Of a stretch of DNA of 5,151 nucleotides, positions 1 to 5,151 are shown one piece after another. Each line of letters starts with the position of its first letter. The first letter of the stretch is position 1. The DNA lies in NCBI GenBank assembly GCA_003135995.1, contig PNBM01000226.1, forward strand, positions 13,406 to 18,556, in the 5' to 3' direction. The notes below the pieces were generated by a model. The model did no database searches, had not been told where the DNA came from, and saw only the letters and a program-made list of their open reading frames with translations. The translations under genes were made by a program, and so were the position numbers. This stretch comes from Ignavibacteriota bacterium. Lineage in GTDB: Bacteria > Bacteroidota > Ignavibacteria > Tepidaquicellales > Tepidaquicellaceae.

Positions 1-171
1 GCAGATATTCGTTCCGACAGCATGGTTTATGATTCGATTGCAAAAAACATTATTAAACTCGGCGAGTACTCATTCGAAGGAAAACCCACAGCCACGCTTT
101 CCTGCGGGTATCCATTGTTCGTCGCGGCTATTTATAAAATATTTGGTCAAGCGACTTATGGGTTCGTTTAA
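1..171 (+). pseudogene. N-terminal part of GT39 (ArnT/PMT-like) glycosyltransferase, cut by window start and by a frameshift
   Basis: Reading from base 1 in frame 1 gives 56 residues and then a TAA at 169-171. They look like the first periplasmic loop of a family-39 GT-C glycosyltransferase. A SDSMVYDSIAKN segment near residues 5-16 matches the catalytic Asp loop (D..xY..IA.N). It is followed by KLGEYSFEGKPTAT and a GYPLFVAAIYKIFG stretch, the family's (P)GYPLF element. The part before base 1 should hold only the start and the first membrane helix. The frame then breaks: the family continuation (RLIQSILEV, a conserved Gln-containing helix start) is found in frame 3 from base 162. So this is the front of the same gene as the next entry, not a separate gene. 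The usual PGYP is CGYP here. Whether the gene is dead or the break is a sequencing error cannot be told from one sequence. Confidence 0.8.
160..162 (+). other. Likely frameshift site (GGG run, one G missing)
   Basis: Frame 1 is open to 168 and frame 3 is open from 138 onward, so the break must lie between 138 and 168. Adding a single G to the GGG run at 160-162 joins the frames as TYG-VRLIQSILEVFTG, which fits the usual GT39 pattern of a hydrophobic-Arg-x-x-Gln helix start shortly after the IYxxFG motif. Homopolymer runs are common places for both real indels and assembly errors. The exact base is inferred; a one-base loss anywhere in about 160-167 would also join the frames. Confidence 0.7.
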
Positions 172-1235
172 TTCAATCGATACTGGAAGTCTTTACAGGT
201 TTTTTATTTTTCTTAATATCGCTTGAATTTTTTAAAGTGAAATGGTCTATAGTTTCGCTTGCGATATTTACGTTCCTTCCTTCAAATCTTATTTTTTCAC
301 AGACGATACTAACTGAACCGTTATTTGGATTACTCGCCTGTATTCTTTTGTATTATTGCTTGAGAGAAAATATTGATTCAAAAATATTTTTCATCGGTCT
401 GGTCTGGGGGTATGCAGTTCTTGTAAGGTCTTCGTTTTCAATATCTCTGGCTTTGCTACCGCTATTTCTTTTTATTAATAGAAGAAAATTATTTGAGGGC
501 TTTAAACAAAAGAGAATTAAAAGAGTTATTCAATATACATTTTTGTTTGTTCTGGGTGCCGTCATAGTAATACTTCCCTGGCTCGTCAGGAATAAGATAA
601 CTATGAATACTTTTACGATTGCAACGCAGGGCGGATTTACGTTCTGGTCAGGAAGCAATCCGGATGCAACAGGAACGTGGTATTATAAAATTGAAGATTC
701 GAATCCTCTGTTTAAAATCGAAGATGAAGCAACAAGGGACCGGGAATTTTACATATTAGGACTGGATTATGCAATTCACAATCCGCATAAATTTTTAGTC
801 ACCGGAATAAAAAAATTAGGTTATCTCTTTTCAAGCGAGAGATTGATTTTACTTTATTTTACAAAAGCCGATTCTACAGGTAAAACATCGACGGAAGTTT
901 ACAAGTCTATTAATCCATTCTGGATTGCGTTGTTCAATATCCCGTATATGATTATAATGTTGTTTGGAATATGGGGTTTGCTCGCTTTAAAGAAAAAAAG
1001 ATTTTTTATTTACGGGTTTATATTTACCTGGATGCTGACATTTTTTATATTTGTAGCTTTAGCACGTTATCATTATGTCTTAATCCCCTTCTTCGTTATA
1101 GGAACGATTAAACTTATAAGTGAATACAGAACTATATTCAGGGAATTAAATATTCCAAAGAAAATTATAGGGGTATGTTTTAGTTTGTTCTTAATCGTTG
1201 TTTGGACCGGTGAATTTTATTTATTATATAAATAA
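162..1235 (+). CDS. GT39 (ArnT/PMT-like) membrane glycosyltransferase, main C-terminal part
   Basis: Frame 3 encodes about 357 residues from the frameshift to TAA at 1233-1235. A gene caller would start it at the GTG at 237 (332 residues), but the family-like sequence runs back to 162, so that GTG is probably an internal Val. Visible GT39 features in order: a LTEPLF element (about 309-326) within paired hydrophobic helices; GLVWGYAVLVRSSF, matching the family's Gly-rich helix ending in L-x-R; an LPWLVRN segment at about 573-593; the GSNPDATGTWY loop (651-683), like the family's GxNPxAxG; and a late RYHYVLIPFF helix. There are roughly nine to ten hydrophobic segments, so it is an integral membrane protein. 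GT-C enzymes of this family move a sugar from a polyprenyl-phosphate donor to a lipid, glycan or protein at the outer face of the inner membrane; the substrate here is unknown. It is followed after 5 bases by the methyltransferase-GT2 gene, which suggests one operon. Confidence 0.85.
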   Translation, partial: VRLIQSILEVFTGFLFFLISLEFFKVKWSIVSLAIFTFLPSNLIFSQTILTEPLFGLLACILLYYCLRENIDSKIFFIGLVWGYAVLVRSSFSISLALLPLFLFINRRKLFEGFKQKRIKRVIQYTFLFVLGAVIVILPWLVRNKITMNTFTIATQGGFTFWSGSNPDATGTWYYKIEDSNPLFKIEDEATRDREFYILGLDYAIHNPHKFLVTGIKKLGYLFSSERLILLYFTKADSTGKTSTEVYKSINPFWIALFNIPYMIIMLFGIWGLLALKKKRFFIYGFIFTWMLTFFIFVALARYHYVLIPFFVIGTIKLISEYRTIFRELNIPKKIIGVCFSLFLIVVWTGEFYLLYK

Positions 1236-1240
1236 TAATT

Positions 1241-2680
1241 TTGACTTCAGAGAATAATAATATTGATACTTCAAAAATTATAGCAGAACAAAAGATTCGT
1301 TGGCGAAAAAAAAACTATTATTATCATCAATCTCTCACCGATTTATTTAAATTCATAATTCCTGCAAATTCCCGAATCATCGAAATCGGTTGTGGTGAAG
1401 GCGATACAATTTCGCAATTAAATTCATCCGAATGTTTTGGAATTGAAATCAACCGTCATCTTATCGATTCCGGGCAAAAGAAATATCCCGGAACTAATTT
1501 TATTAACAGCGATATAGAATCCGGAAATCCATTGGACACGCTTGTTTCCGGAAATAAGAAATTTGATTACATAATTATATCCGATTTAATCGGAACATTG
1601 ACTGACATTCAGAATGTTTTTGAAAAAATGCAACTGATTTCTCATTCGAAAACAAAAATCATAGTTACATATCACAATTACTTCTGGAATCCCATTTTGA
1701 GATTTGGAGAAATTATGCATTTGAAAATGAAGGAAGGTGTGATGAACTGGTTATATATAGATGAAATAAAAAATTTACTTTCTCTTTCTTCATTTAATGT
1801 AATCAAATCAGGTTCACTGCTGCTTATTCCGAAGTATATTCCTTTTCTATCCTCATTCTTTAATGCATTCGTAGCGAAGCTGCCTGTGTTCAGGAGATTA
1901 TGCATAGCAGGTTATGTGGTTGCAAATTATGAACCGATTGAACAAAAAGCCGTTAAAGATTTTTCCACAACAGTTTTAATACCATGCCGTAACGAAGAAG
2001 GCAACATTGAAAAAATATTATCAAGGATTCCGGAAATAGGTAGCTACACAGAAATAATTTTTGTTGAAGGAAATTCCACAGATAACACCTACAAAAAAAT
2101 TGAAGAGGCAATAATAAAAAATCCCGAAAAAGATATAAAACTATTTAAGCAGGAAGGCAAAGGTAAGGGCGATGCTGTCCGGAAAGGATTCGAAAATGCT
2201 AACGGCGATATTTTGATAATACTCGATGCGGATATGACCGTTGCTCCCGAAGACCTTACTAAATTTTATAATGCGTTAAAATACAGAAATGGTGAGTTTA
2301 TAAACGGAACAAGACTCGTTTACCAGATGAAAGAAAAAGCTATGCGCCGGCTCAATAAATTCGGAAATATTTTTTTCAGTAAAATGTTCAGCTGGCTTCT
2401 TGGTCAGCGAATAACCGATACACTCTGTGGTACGAAAGCACTTTTTAAATCTGATTATGAAAAAATAATCGCTAACAGAAAATATTTCGGAGATTTCGAC
2501 CCTTTCGGTGATTTTGATTTACTTTTCGGTGCCGCTAAATTAAATTTAAATATTACTGAAATTCCAATTCGTTACGGTGAAAGGGTTTACGGAGAAACCA
2601 ACATAAACAGATTCCGAGATGGAATAAGACTTTTAAAAATGTGCTTTGTAGCGATGAGAAAAATAAAATTTGTAAAGTAA
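1241..2680 (+). CDS. Fused class I SAM methyltransferase / DPM1-like GT2 glycosyltransferase
   Basis: A 479-residue two-domain protein. Residues 1-230 form a class I methyltransferase: SAM-binding motif I IIEIGCGEGD at 46-55, an acidic strand end GIEIN at 67-71, NSD at 89-91 and FDYIIISD at 108-115. Residues 241-479 form a GT2 domain: TVLIPCRNEEGNI at 244-256, FVEGNSTDNT at 274-283, QEGKGKGDAVRKGF at 304-317, metal-binding DAD at 329-331, TDTLCGTKA at 392-400 and ERVYGETNINR at 447-457. These match the polyprenyl-phosphate sugar transferase (DPM1-like) type. It lacks the C-terminal membrane helices of some relatives, so it is probably cytoplasmic or peripheral. The start is taken as TTG; the frame has a stop at 1229, no ATG before residue 130, and only ATA/ATT upstream. 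It lies 5 bases after the GT39 gene and 19 before the GT87 gene. It may make a lipid-linked sugar used by those neighbours; the methyl acceptor is unknown. Confidence 0.9.
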   Translation: MTSENNNIDTSKIIAEQKIRWRKKNYYYHQSLTDLFKFIIPANSRIIEIGCGEGDTISQLNSSECFGIEINRHLIDSGQKKYPGTNFINSDIESGNPLDTLVSGNKKFDYIIISDLIGTLTDIQNVFEKMQLISHSKTKIIVTYHNYFWNPILRFGEIMHLKMKEGVMNWLYIDEIKNLLSLSSFNVIKSGSLLLIPKYIPFLSSFFNAFVAKLPVFRRLCIAGYVVANYEPIEQKAVKDFSTTVLIPCRNEEGNIEKILSRIPEIGSYTEIIFVEGNSTDNTYKKIEEAIIKNPEKDIKLFKQEGKGKGDAVRKGFENANGDILIILDADMTVAPEDLTKFYNALKYRNGEFINGTRLVYQMKEKAMRRLNKFGNIFFSKMFSWLLGQRITDTLCGTKALFKSDYEKIIANRKYFGDFDPFGDFDLLFGAAKLNLNITEIPIRYGERVYGETNINRFRDGIRLLKMCFVAMRKIKFVK

Positions 2681-2699
2681 ACAATTTCTACAATGTAAA

Positions 2700-4034
2700 T
2701 TGAACTACAACTACAAAAATATATTATTAAAAACAATATTAACTCTTCTTTTCCTTGTTTCGCTTTTGAACATAGTGAACAACGTAGTCTTATTTTCAAA
2801 TCAAAGTCTGCAGATGGATTTCACTGCATATTATGCCGCAGGCAATGTTTTAAATCATAATCTATCTCCATACGTAAATCATATTTCTACAGATTGGAAT
2901 TTATGGGATGGGCTTGGAACATTTAAACACAGCAGATTTCTTTATCCTCCGCTCGTTGCGAATTTATTTCAGCCTCTCGCTCATTTAAAATATATAGATG
3001 CGAAATTTGTCTGGAATTTTTTTAATTTAATGTGTTTTATACTATGCTATATTTTATTATTAAAAATTTTCAATTATCACAAAGATATAAACAAAATATT
3101 AATTTCCGGAATATTATGTTTTAATTTTTTTCCTTTCACAGCCCTTCTCGAGAGAGGACAGATTGATTGTGTTACACTTTTGTTCTTACTTCTCGGGTTA
3201 TTTATTTATTCAAAAGGAAAAAATGAATTTTGGACAGGATTTTTATGGGGAATAGCATCATTATTTAAACTATACACACTATTAATTATACCTTTTCTAA
3301 TTCTTAGAAAACAATTTAAAATACTATATGGATATTTAAGCGGAATAATATTAATTGTAATTTTAACTTTGTTATTAAACGGATTCGACAATACTTATAA
3401 TTATGTTTTCAAAGAAGCACCGAGAATAGCTAAATACGGCAGCAGCGGAACAAAAGAAATGCAAATACCTGTATGGGTGTTACAGGCATATTTTCCGATG
3501 AGCCCGACATCGGTTTCCATTATTCAGAATAGAATGTATGTCACTGAATCGATAAGTTTTAATTCTAAAGCATCATTTATTCGTTTTTTTGAAGTTGGTC
3601 TGGAAAAACTTCCCGTGAAAATTTCCAATTCGGTTTTTTCTATTTTTGTATTTTTAATCTTCTTTATTTTAATTGCTTTTTTTTACAAAAAGTATATCAA
3701 AGAACTTAATAATAAAAACGATTTTATTTTCTGGCAAATAATTTTAATTATTATTTTGCTTGCAAGTCCTTATACATGGTTGATGAATCTAATCTGGCTG
3801 CTTCCGGTTGTGTTTATTATTATGGAAATATTACCCGAACTAAGACGCGATAAAAAATATTTATTTATTGCGATATTTATTTTCGGATATTTATTTCTTG
3901 CCCTGCCCGATAATCTGTTCTGGACAAAACACTTATATTTCATACACGGTATATTCGCAAGCAGATACGTGATATCTGAGTTTATTATTTTGTTTAGCCT
4001 GTTGAATTATTATAAGAAGTCATATAAATCGTAG
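2700..4034 (+). CDS. GT87 (DUF2029)-type polytopic glycosyltransferase
   Basis: A 444-residue, strongly hydrophobic protein with about ten to eleven membrane segments. GT87-like signs: an Asp in the first outer loop (QMDFTAYYAAG, 38-48), YPPL at 82-85, ERGQID at 151-156 opening a hydrophobic helix, a Gly-rich helix ending in SLFKLY at 187-192, and SPYTWLMNLIWLLP at 356-369. GT87 members such as PimE are GT-C enzymes that use polyprenyl-phosphate mannose at the outer membrane face; the sugar used here is not known. The TTG start is the first usable codon after the in-frame stop at 2673 and keeps the first membrane helix. The next Met (residue 39) would delete that helix. No Shine-Dalgarno is seen. 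The gene follows the methyltransferase-GT2 gene by 19 bases and ends in a TAG that is also part of a REP-like repeat. The family call is firm; the exact start is less so. Confidence 0.85.
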   Translation: MNYNYKNILLKTILTLLFLVSLLNIVNNVVLFSNQSLQMDFTAYYAAGNVLNHNLSPYVNHISTDWNLWDGLGTFKHSRFLYPPLVANLFQPLAHLKYIDAKFVWNFFNLMCFILCYILLLKIFNYHKDINKILISGILCFNFFPFTALLERGQIDCVTLLFLLLGLFIYSKGKNEFWTGFLWGIASLFKLYTLLIIPFLILRKQFKILYGYLSGIILIVILTLLLNGFDNTYNYVFKEAPRIAKYGSSGTKEMQIPVWVLQAYFPMSPTSVSIIQNRMYVTESISFNSKASFIRFFEVGLEKLPVKISNSVFSIFVFLIFFILIAFFYKKYIKELNNKNDFIFWQIILIIILLASPYTWLMNLIWLLPVVFIIMEILPELRRDKKYLFIAIFIFGYLFLALPDNLFWTKHLYFIHGIFASRYVISEFIILFSLLNYYKKSYKS

Positions 4035-4109
4035 CCGCAACCTTTAGGTTGCGATTAAATCAACGCAGGCTAAAGTCCCGATAAATCGGAATCTTCAACC
4101 TGTGGATAC
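4031..4109. repeat. REP/REPIN-like palindromic element
   Basis: The left half is GTAG (4031-4034), one C, then a perfect palindrome CGCAACCTTTAGGTTGCG (4036-4053), which folds as a 7-8 bp stem with a 2-4 base loop. After a 10-base spacer comes a second, imperfect hairpin: CGCAGG (4064-4069) pairs with CCTGTG (4099-4104, one G-T), with TAAAG against CTT inside and a CCGA-TAAA-TCGG stem-loop (4078-4089) at the tip. Read on the other strand, the right half begins GTATCC, one base off the GTAGCC of the left half, so two REP-like units face each other. A GTAG/GGAG tetranucleotide beside a palindrome is the known signature of REPs mobilised by RAYT (Y1-type) transposases. Assignment to that class is inferred from structure alone; no transposase is present in the window and copy number is unknown. 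It may also end or stabilise the upstream transcript. Confidence 0.65.
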
Positions 4110-4142
4110 AAAATCTATTTATAATTTTATAATTTTTATAAA

Positions 4143-4171
4143 TTGTCATTTAAATAAGACATATATTTATT
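4143..4171 (+). promoter_or_regulatory. Weak candidate promoter for the SafE-like gene
   Basis: TTGTCA at 4143-4148 (5 of 6 to TTGACA) lies 17 bases before TTTATT at 4166-4171 (4 of 6 to TATAAT), about 30 bases upstream of the ATG at 4202. The REP-like element upstream and the 167-base gap suggest that a new transcript starts here. The whole stretch from 4105 is so AT-rich that such matches are expected by chance. No Bacteroidota-type TAnnTTTG box was seen. Confidence 0.2.
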
Positions 4172-4201
4172 TAATTTATAAAAATTTAAATTCAAAATAA
4201 T

Positions 4202-4912
4202 ATGCCGGAAATATGGACAGGTTTTGTAATCGGTTTGTTCGGAAGTTTACATTGCATCGGAATGTGCGGACCGATTGCAATTGCGTTGCCTTTCGGTTCA
4301 TATAAAAACATTTCTTTTTATATCGGAAGAATCGTTTATAATCTCGGAAGGGTTATAACATATTCCTGTTTCGGAGCAATATTCGGATTAATTGGAAAAA
4401 ATTTAAGTTTGGTCGGATTTCAGGAATGGACTTCTATACTGGCAGGAGTTATTATTTTAGCGGGTGTTTTTATGCCGTCAAAATTTAAAAATTATTTAGC
4501 CACAGGATTTCCATTTGGCAAATTCACAATGAAATTAAAAAGCGCGTTCGGAAAACTTTTTAAAAATAAATCTATTATATCATTACTTTTAATCGGTATA
4601 ATAAACGGAATATTACCGTGCGGATTTGTTTACATTGGATTAGCAGGAGCACTTGCAACTAACGATGTATTGAACGGAGTTTTTTATATGGCTTTATTCG
4701 GGCTTGGAACTGTGCCTGTTATGCTCACAGCCTCAATCGCCGGAAATTTTATCAACATTAAGATTAGGCAGAGATTAACAAAAATAATTCCTTACCTCGC
4801 TGTATTACTTGCAATATTATTTATATTACGAGGACTAAATTTAGGAATACCATATATCAGCCCGAAACTCGGAGATAAAAATCAGAACGAACATATGATG
4901 CATCATCATTAA
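4202..4912 (+). CDS. TauE/SafE family (DsbD_2-like) membrane protein with His/Met-rich tail
   Basis: A 236-residue protein with about six membrane segments (roughly 4-29, 44-66, 77-93, 125-151, 156-181 and 195-213). Its first helix carries HCIGMCGP (17-24) and its fourth carries NGILPCGFVY (135-144). The paired HCxxMCGP and LPCG motifs define the SafE/DsbD_2 group annotated as 'sulfite exporter TauE/SafE family' or UreH-like. In many Bacteroidota-type genomes such proteins sit near cytochrome cbb3 or metal genes and are thought to move or handle copper or other metals, so 'sulfite exporter' should not be taken literally. Here no such gene is in view. The tail (after RGLNLGIPYISP) ends in HMMHHH, a likely metal-binding stretch. 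The ATG start puts the conserved helix right at the N terminus, and the length is usual for the family. A beta-lactamase gene starts 9 bases downstream. Confidence 0.9.
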   Translation: MPEIWTGFVIGLFGSLHCIGMCGPIAIALPFGSYKNISFYIGRIVYNLGRVITYSCFGAIFGLIGKNLSLVGFQEWTSILAGVIILAGVFMPSKFKNYLATGFPFGKFTMKLKSAFGKLFKNKSIISLLLIGIINGILPCGFVYIGLAGALATNDVLNGVFYMALFGLGTVPVMLTASIAGNFINIKIRQRLTKIIPYLAVLLAILFILRGLNLGIPYISPKLGDKNQNEHMMHHH

Positions 4913-4921
4913 ATTATAATT

Positions 4922-5151
4922 ATGAAGATAAAATTATTATTTATAATATTTGTAATTTTTGTTGGATGCGCTAAAAAGCAGGATTACGAAACCGATTTCA
5001 GCAAATATTTTAATAATTATAAGGGGTGTTTCGTTTTATATGATTTCAACAACAAATATTATATAAGATATAATAGCGTACAATGTGCCAAGAGACTTTC
5101 TCCCTGTTCCACATTTAAGATTCCAAATTCCCTGATTGGCATTGAAACCGG
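4922..5151 (+). CDS. Class D (OXA-like) beta-lactamase, lipoprotein, cut by window end
   Basis: 76 full codons are visible before the window ends. Residues 1-16 are a lipoprotein signal peptide: MKIK, a hydrophobic run and a FVGC lipobox with the lipidated Cys at 16. The mature part has KGCFVLYDFNNKYYIRYN (34-51), the early beta-strands of class D enzymes, and then SPCSTFKIPNSLIGIETG (60-77). The latter holds the active-site Ser63-x-x-Lys66 and the strongly conserved FKIPNSLIGLETG-like helix. Class D enzymes open the beta-lactam ring using this Ser and a carbamylated Lys. BlaR1-type sensors share the fold, but they carry it after membrane helices, whereas here a signal peptide leads directly into the domain. 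The YGN and KTG motifs lie beyond the window, so intactness and activity are unknown. The gene starts 9 bases after the SafE-like gene and is probably co-transcribed with it. No Shine-Dalgarno is seen. Confidence 0.88.
   Translation, partial: MKIKLLFIIFVIFVGCAKKQDYETDFSKYFNNYKGCFVLYDFNNKYYIRYNSVQCAKRLSPCSTFKIPNSLIGIET

Noticed and set aside
1..160. Visibly higher GC at the window start, possible foreign DNA
   Set aside because: The stretch encodes a soluble loop of the GT39 protein, whereas the following bases encode T-rich membrane helices; protein composition explains the shift.
29..226. 65-residue open frame overlapping the start of the GT39 gene
   Set aside because: It lies in frame 2 across a region where frames 1 and 3 give clear GT39 sequence; its own translation shows no family-like pattern.
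1678..1905. Minus-strand open frame of 75 residues
   Set aside because: It lies wholly inside the methyltransferase-GT2 gene, and its translation has no recognisable feature.
2587..2799. Minus-strand open frame of 70 residues across the MT-GT2/GT87 junction
   Set aside because: It overlaps two well-supported + strand genes; its hydrophobic stretch is simply the antisense of AT-rich sequence.
3206..3391. Minus-strand open frame of 61 residues
   Set aside because: It is antisense to conserved GT87 helices and shows no signal of its own.
4036..4053. Palindrome as an intrinsic terminator
   Set aside because: It is not followed by a run of T, and the GTAG plus paired hairpin layout fits a REP-like repeat better. 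It could still affect transcript ends.

Overview
The window is AT-rich bacterial DNA with every gene on the + strand. It holds parts or all of five genes, tightly packed. Candidate starts include TTG, and no clear Shine-Dalgarno sequence precedes any of them. The leaders are A/T-rich, and the membrane glycosyltransferases and the SafE-type protein resemble those of the Bacteroidota/Ignavibacteriota (FCB) group. That assignment is an inference from gene style and protein motifs; the window has no rRNA or marker gene to prove it.

Region 1 (1-4034) looks like one operon for membrane-associated glycan assembly. First comes a family-39 (ArnT/PMT-like) GT-C glycosyltransferase. Its beginning lies outside the window, and its frame is broken at a GGG run near base 160. 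One extra G there would restore a continuous, family-like sequence. Next, 5 bases later, is a two-domain protein with an N-terminal class I SAM methyltransferase fused to a C-terminal DPM1-like GT2 glycosyltransferase. After 19 bases follows a GT87-type (DUF2029) polytopic glycosyltransferase. A plausible joint logic is that the GT2 domain charges a polyprenyl phosphate with a sugar and the two GT-C enzymes use such lipid-linked sugars on the outer side of the membrane. Donor, acceptor and product cannot be read from the sequence.

Region 2 (4031-4109) is a REP/REPIN-like element: a GTAG tetranucleotide (whose TAG is also the stop codon of the GT87 gene), a perfect short palindrome, and a second imperfect hairpin in the opposite orientation ending in a degenerate CTAC. 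The rest of the 167-base gap is very AT-rich and should hold the promoter of the next unit.

Region 3 (4202-5151) has a TauE/SafE (DsbD_2-like) membrane protein with HCxxMCGP and LPCG motifs and a His/Met-rich tail. Nine bases later starts a lipoprotein-type class D (OXA-like) beta-lactamase, cut by the window end just after its STFK active-site motif.

No RNA gene, CRISPR array, IS element or phage feature was recognised. The most notable points are the repairable frameshift, the methyltransferase-GT2 fusion between two GT-C enzymes, the REPIN-like repeat fused to a stop codon, and the new-looking OXA-type lipoprotein. I do not see a clearly undescribed system.
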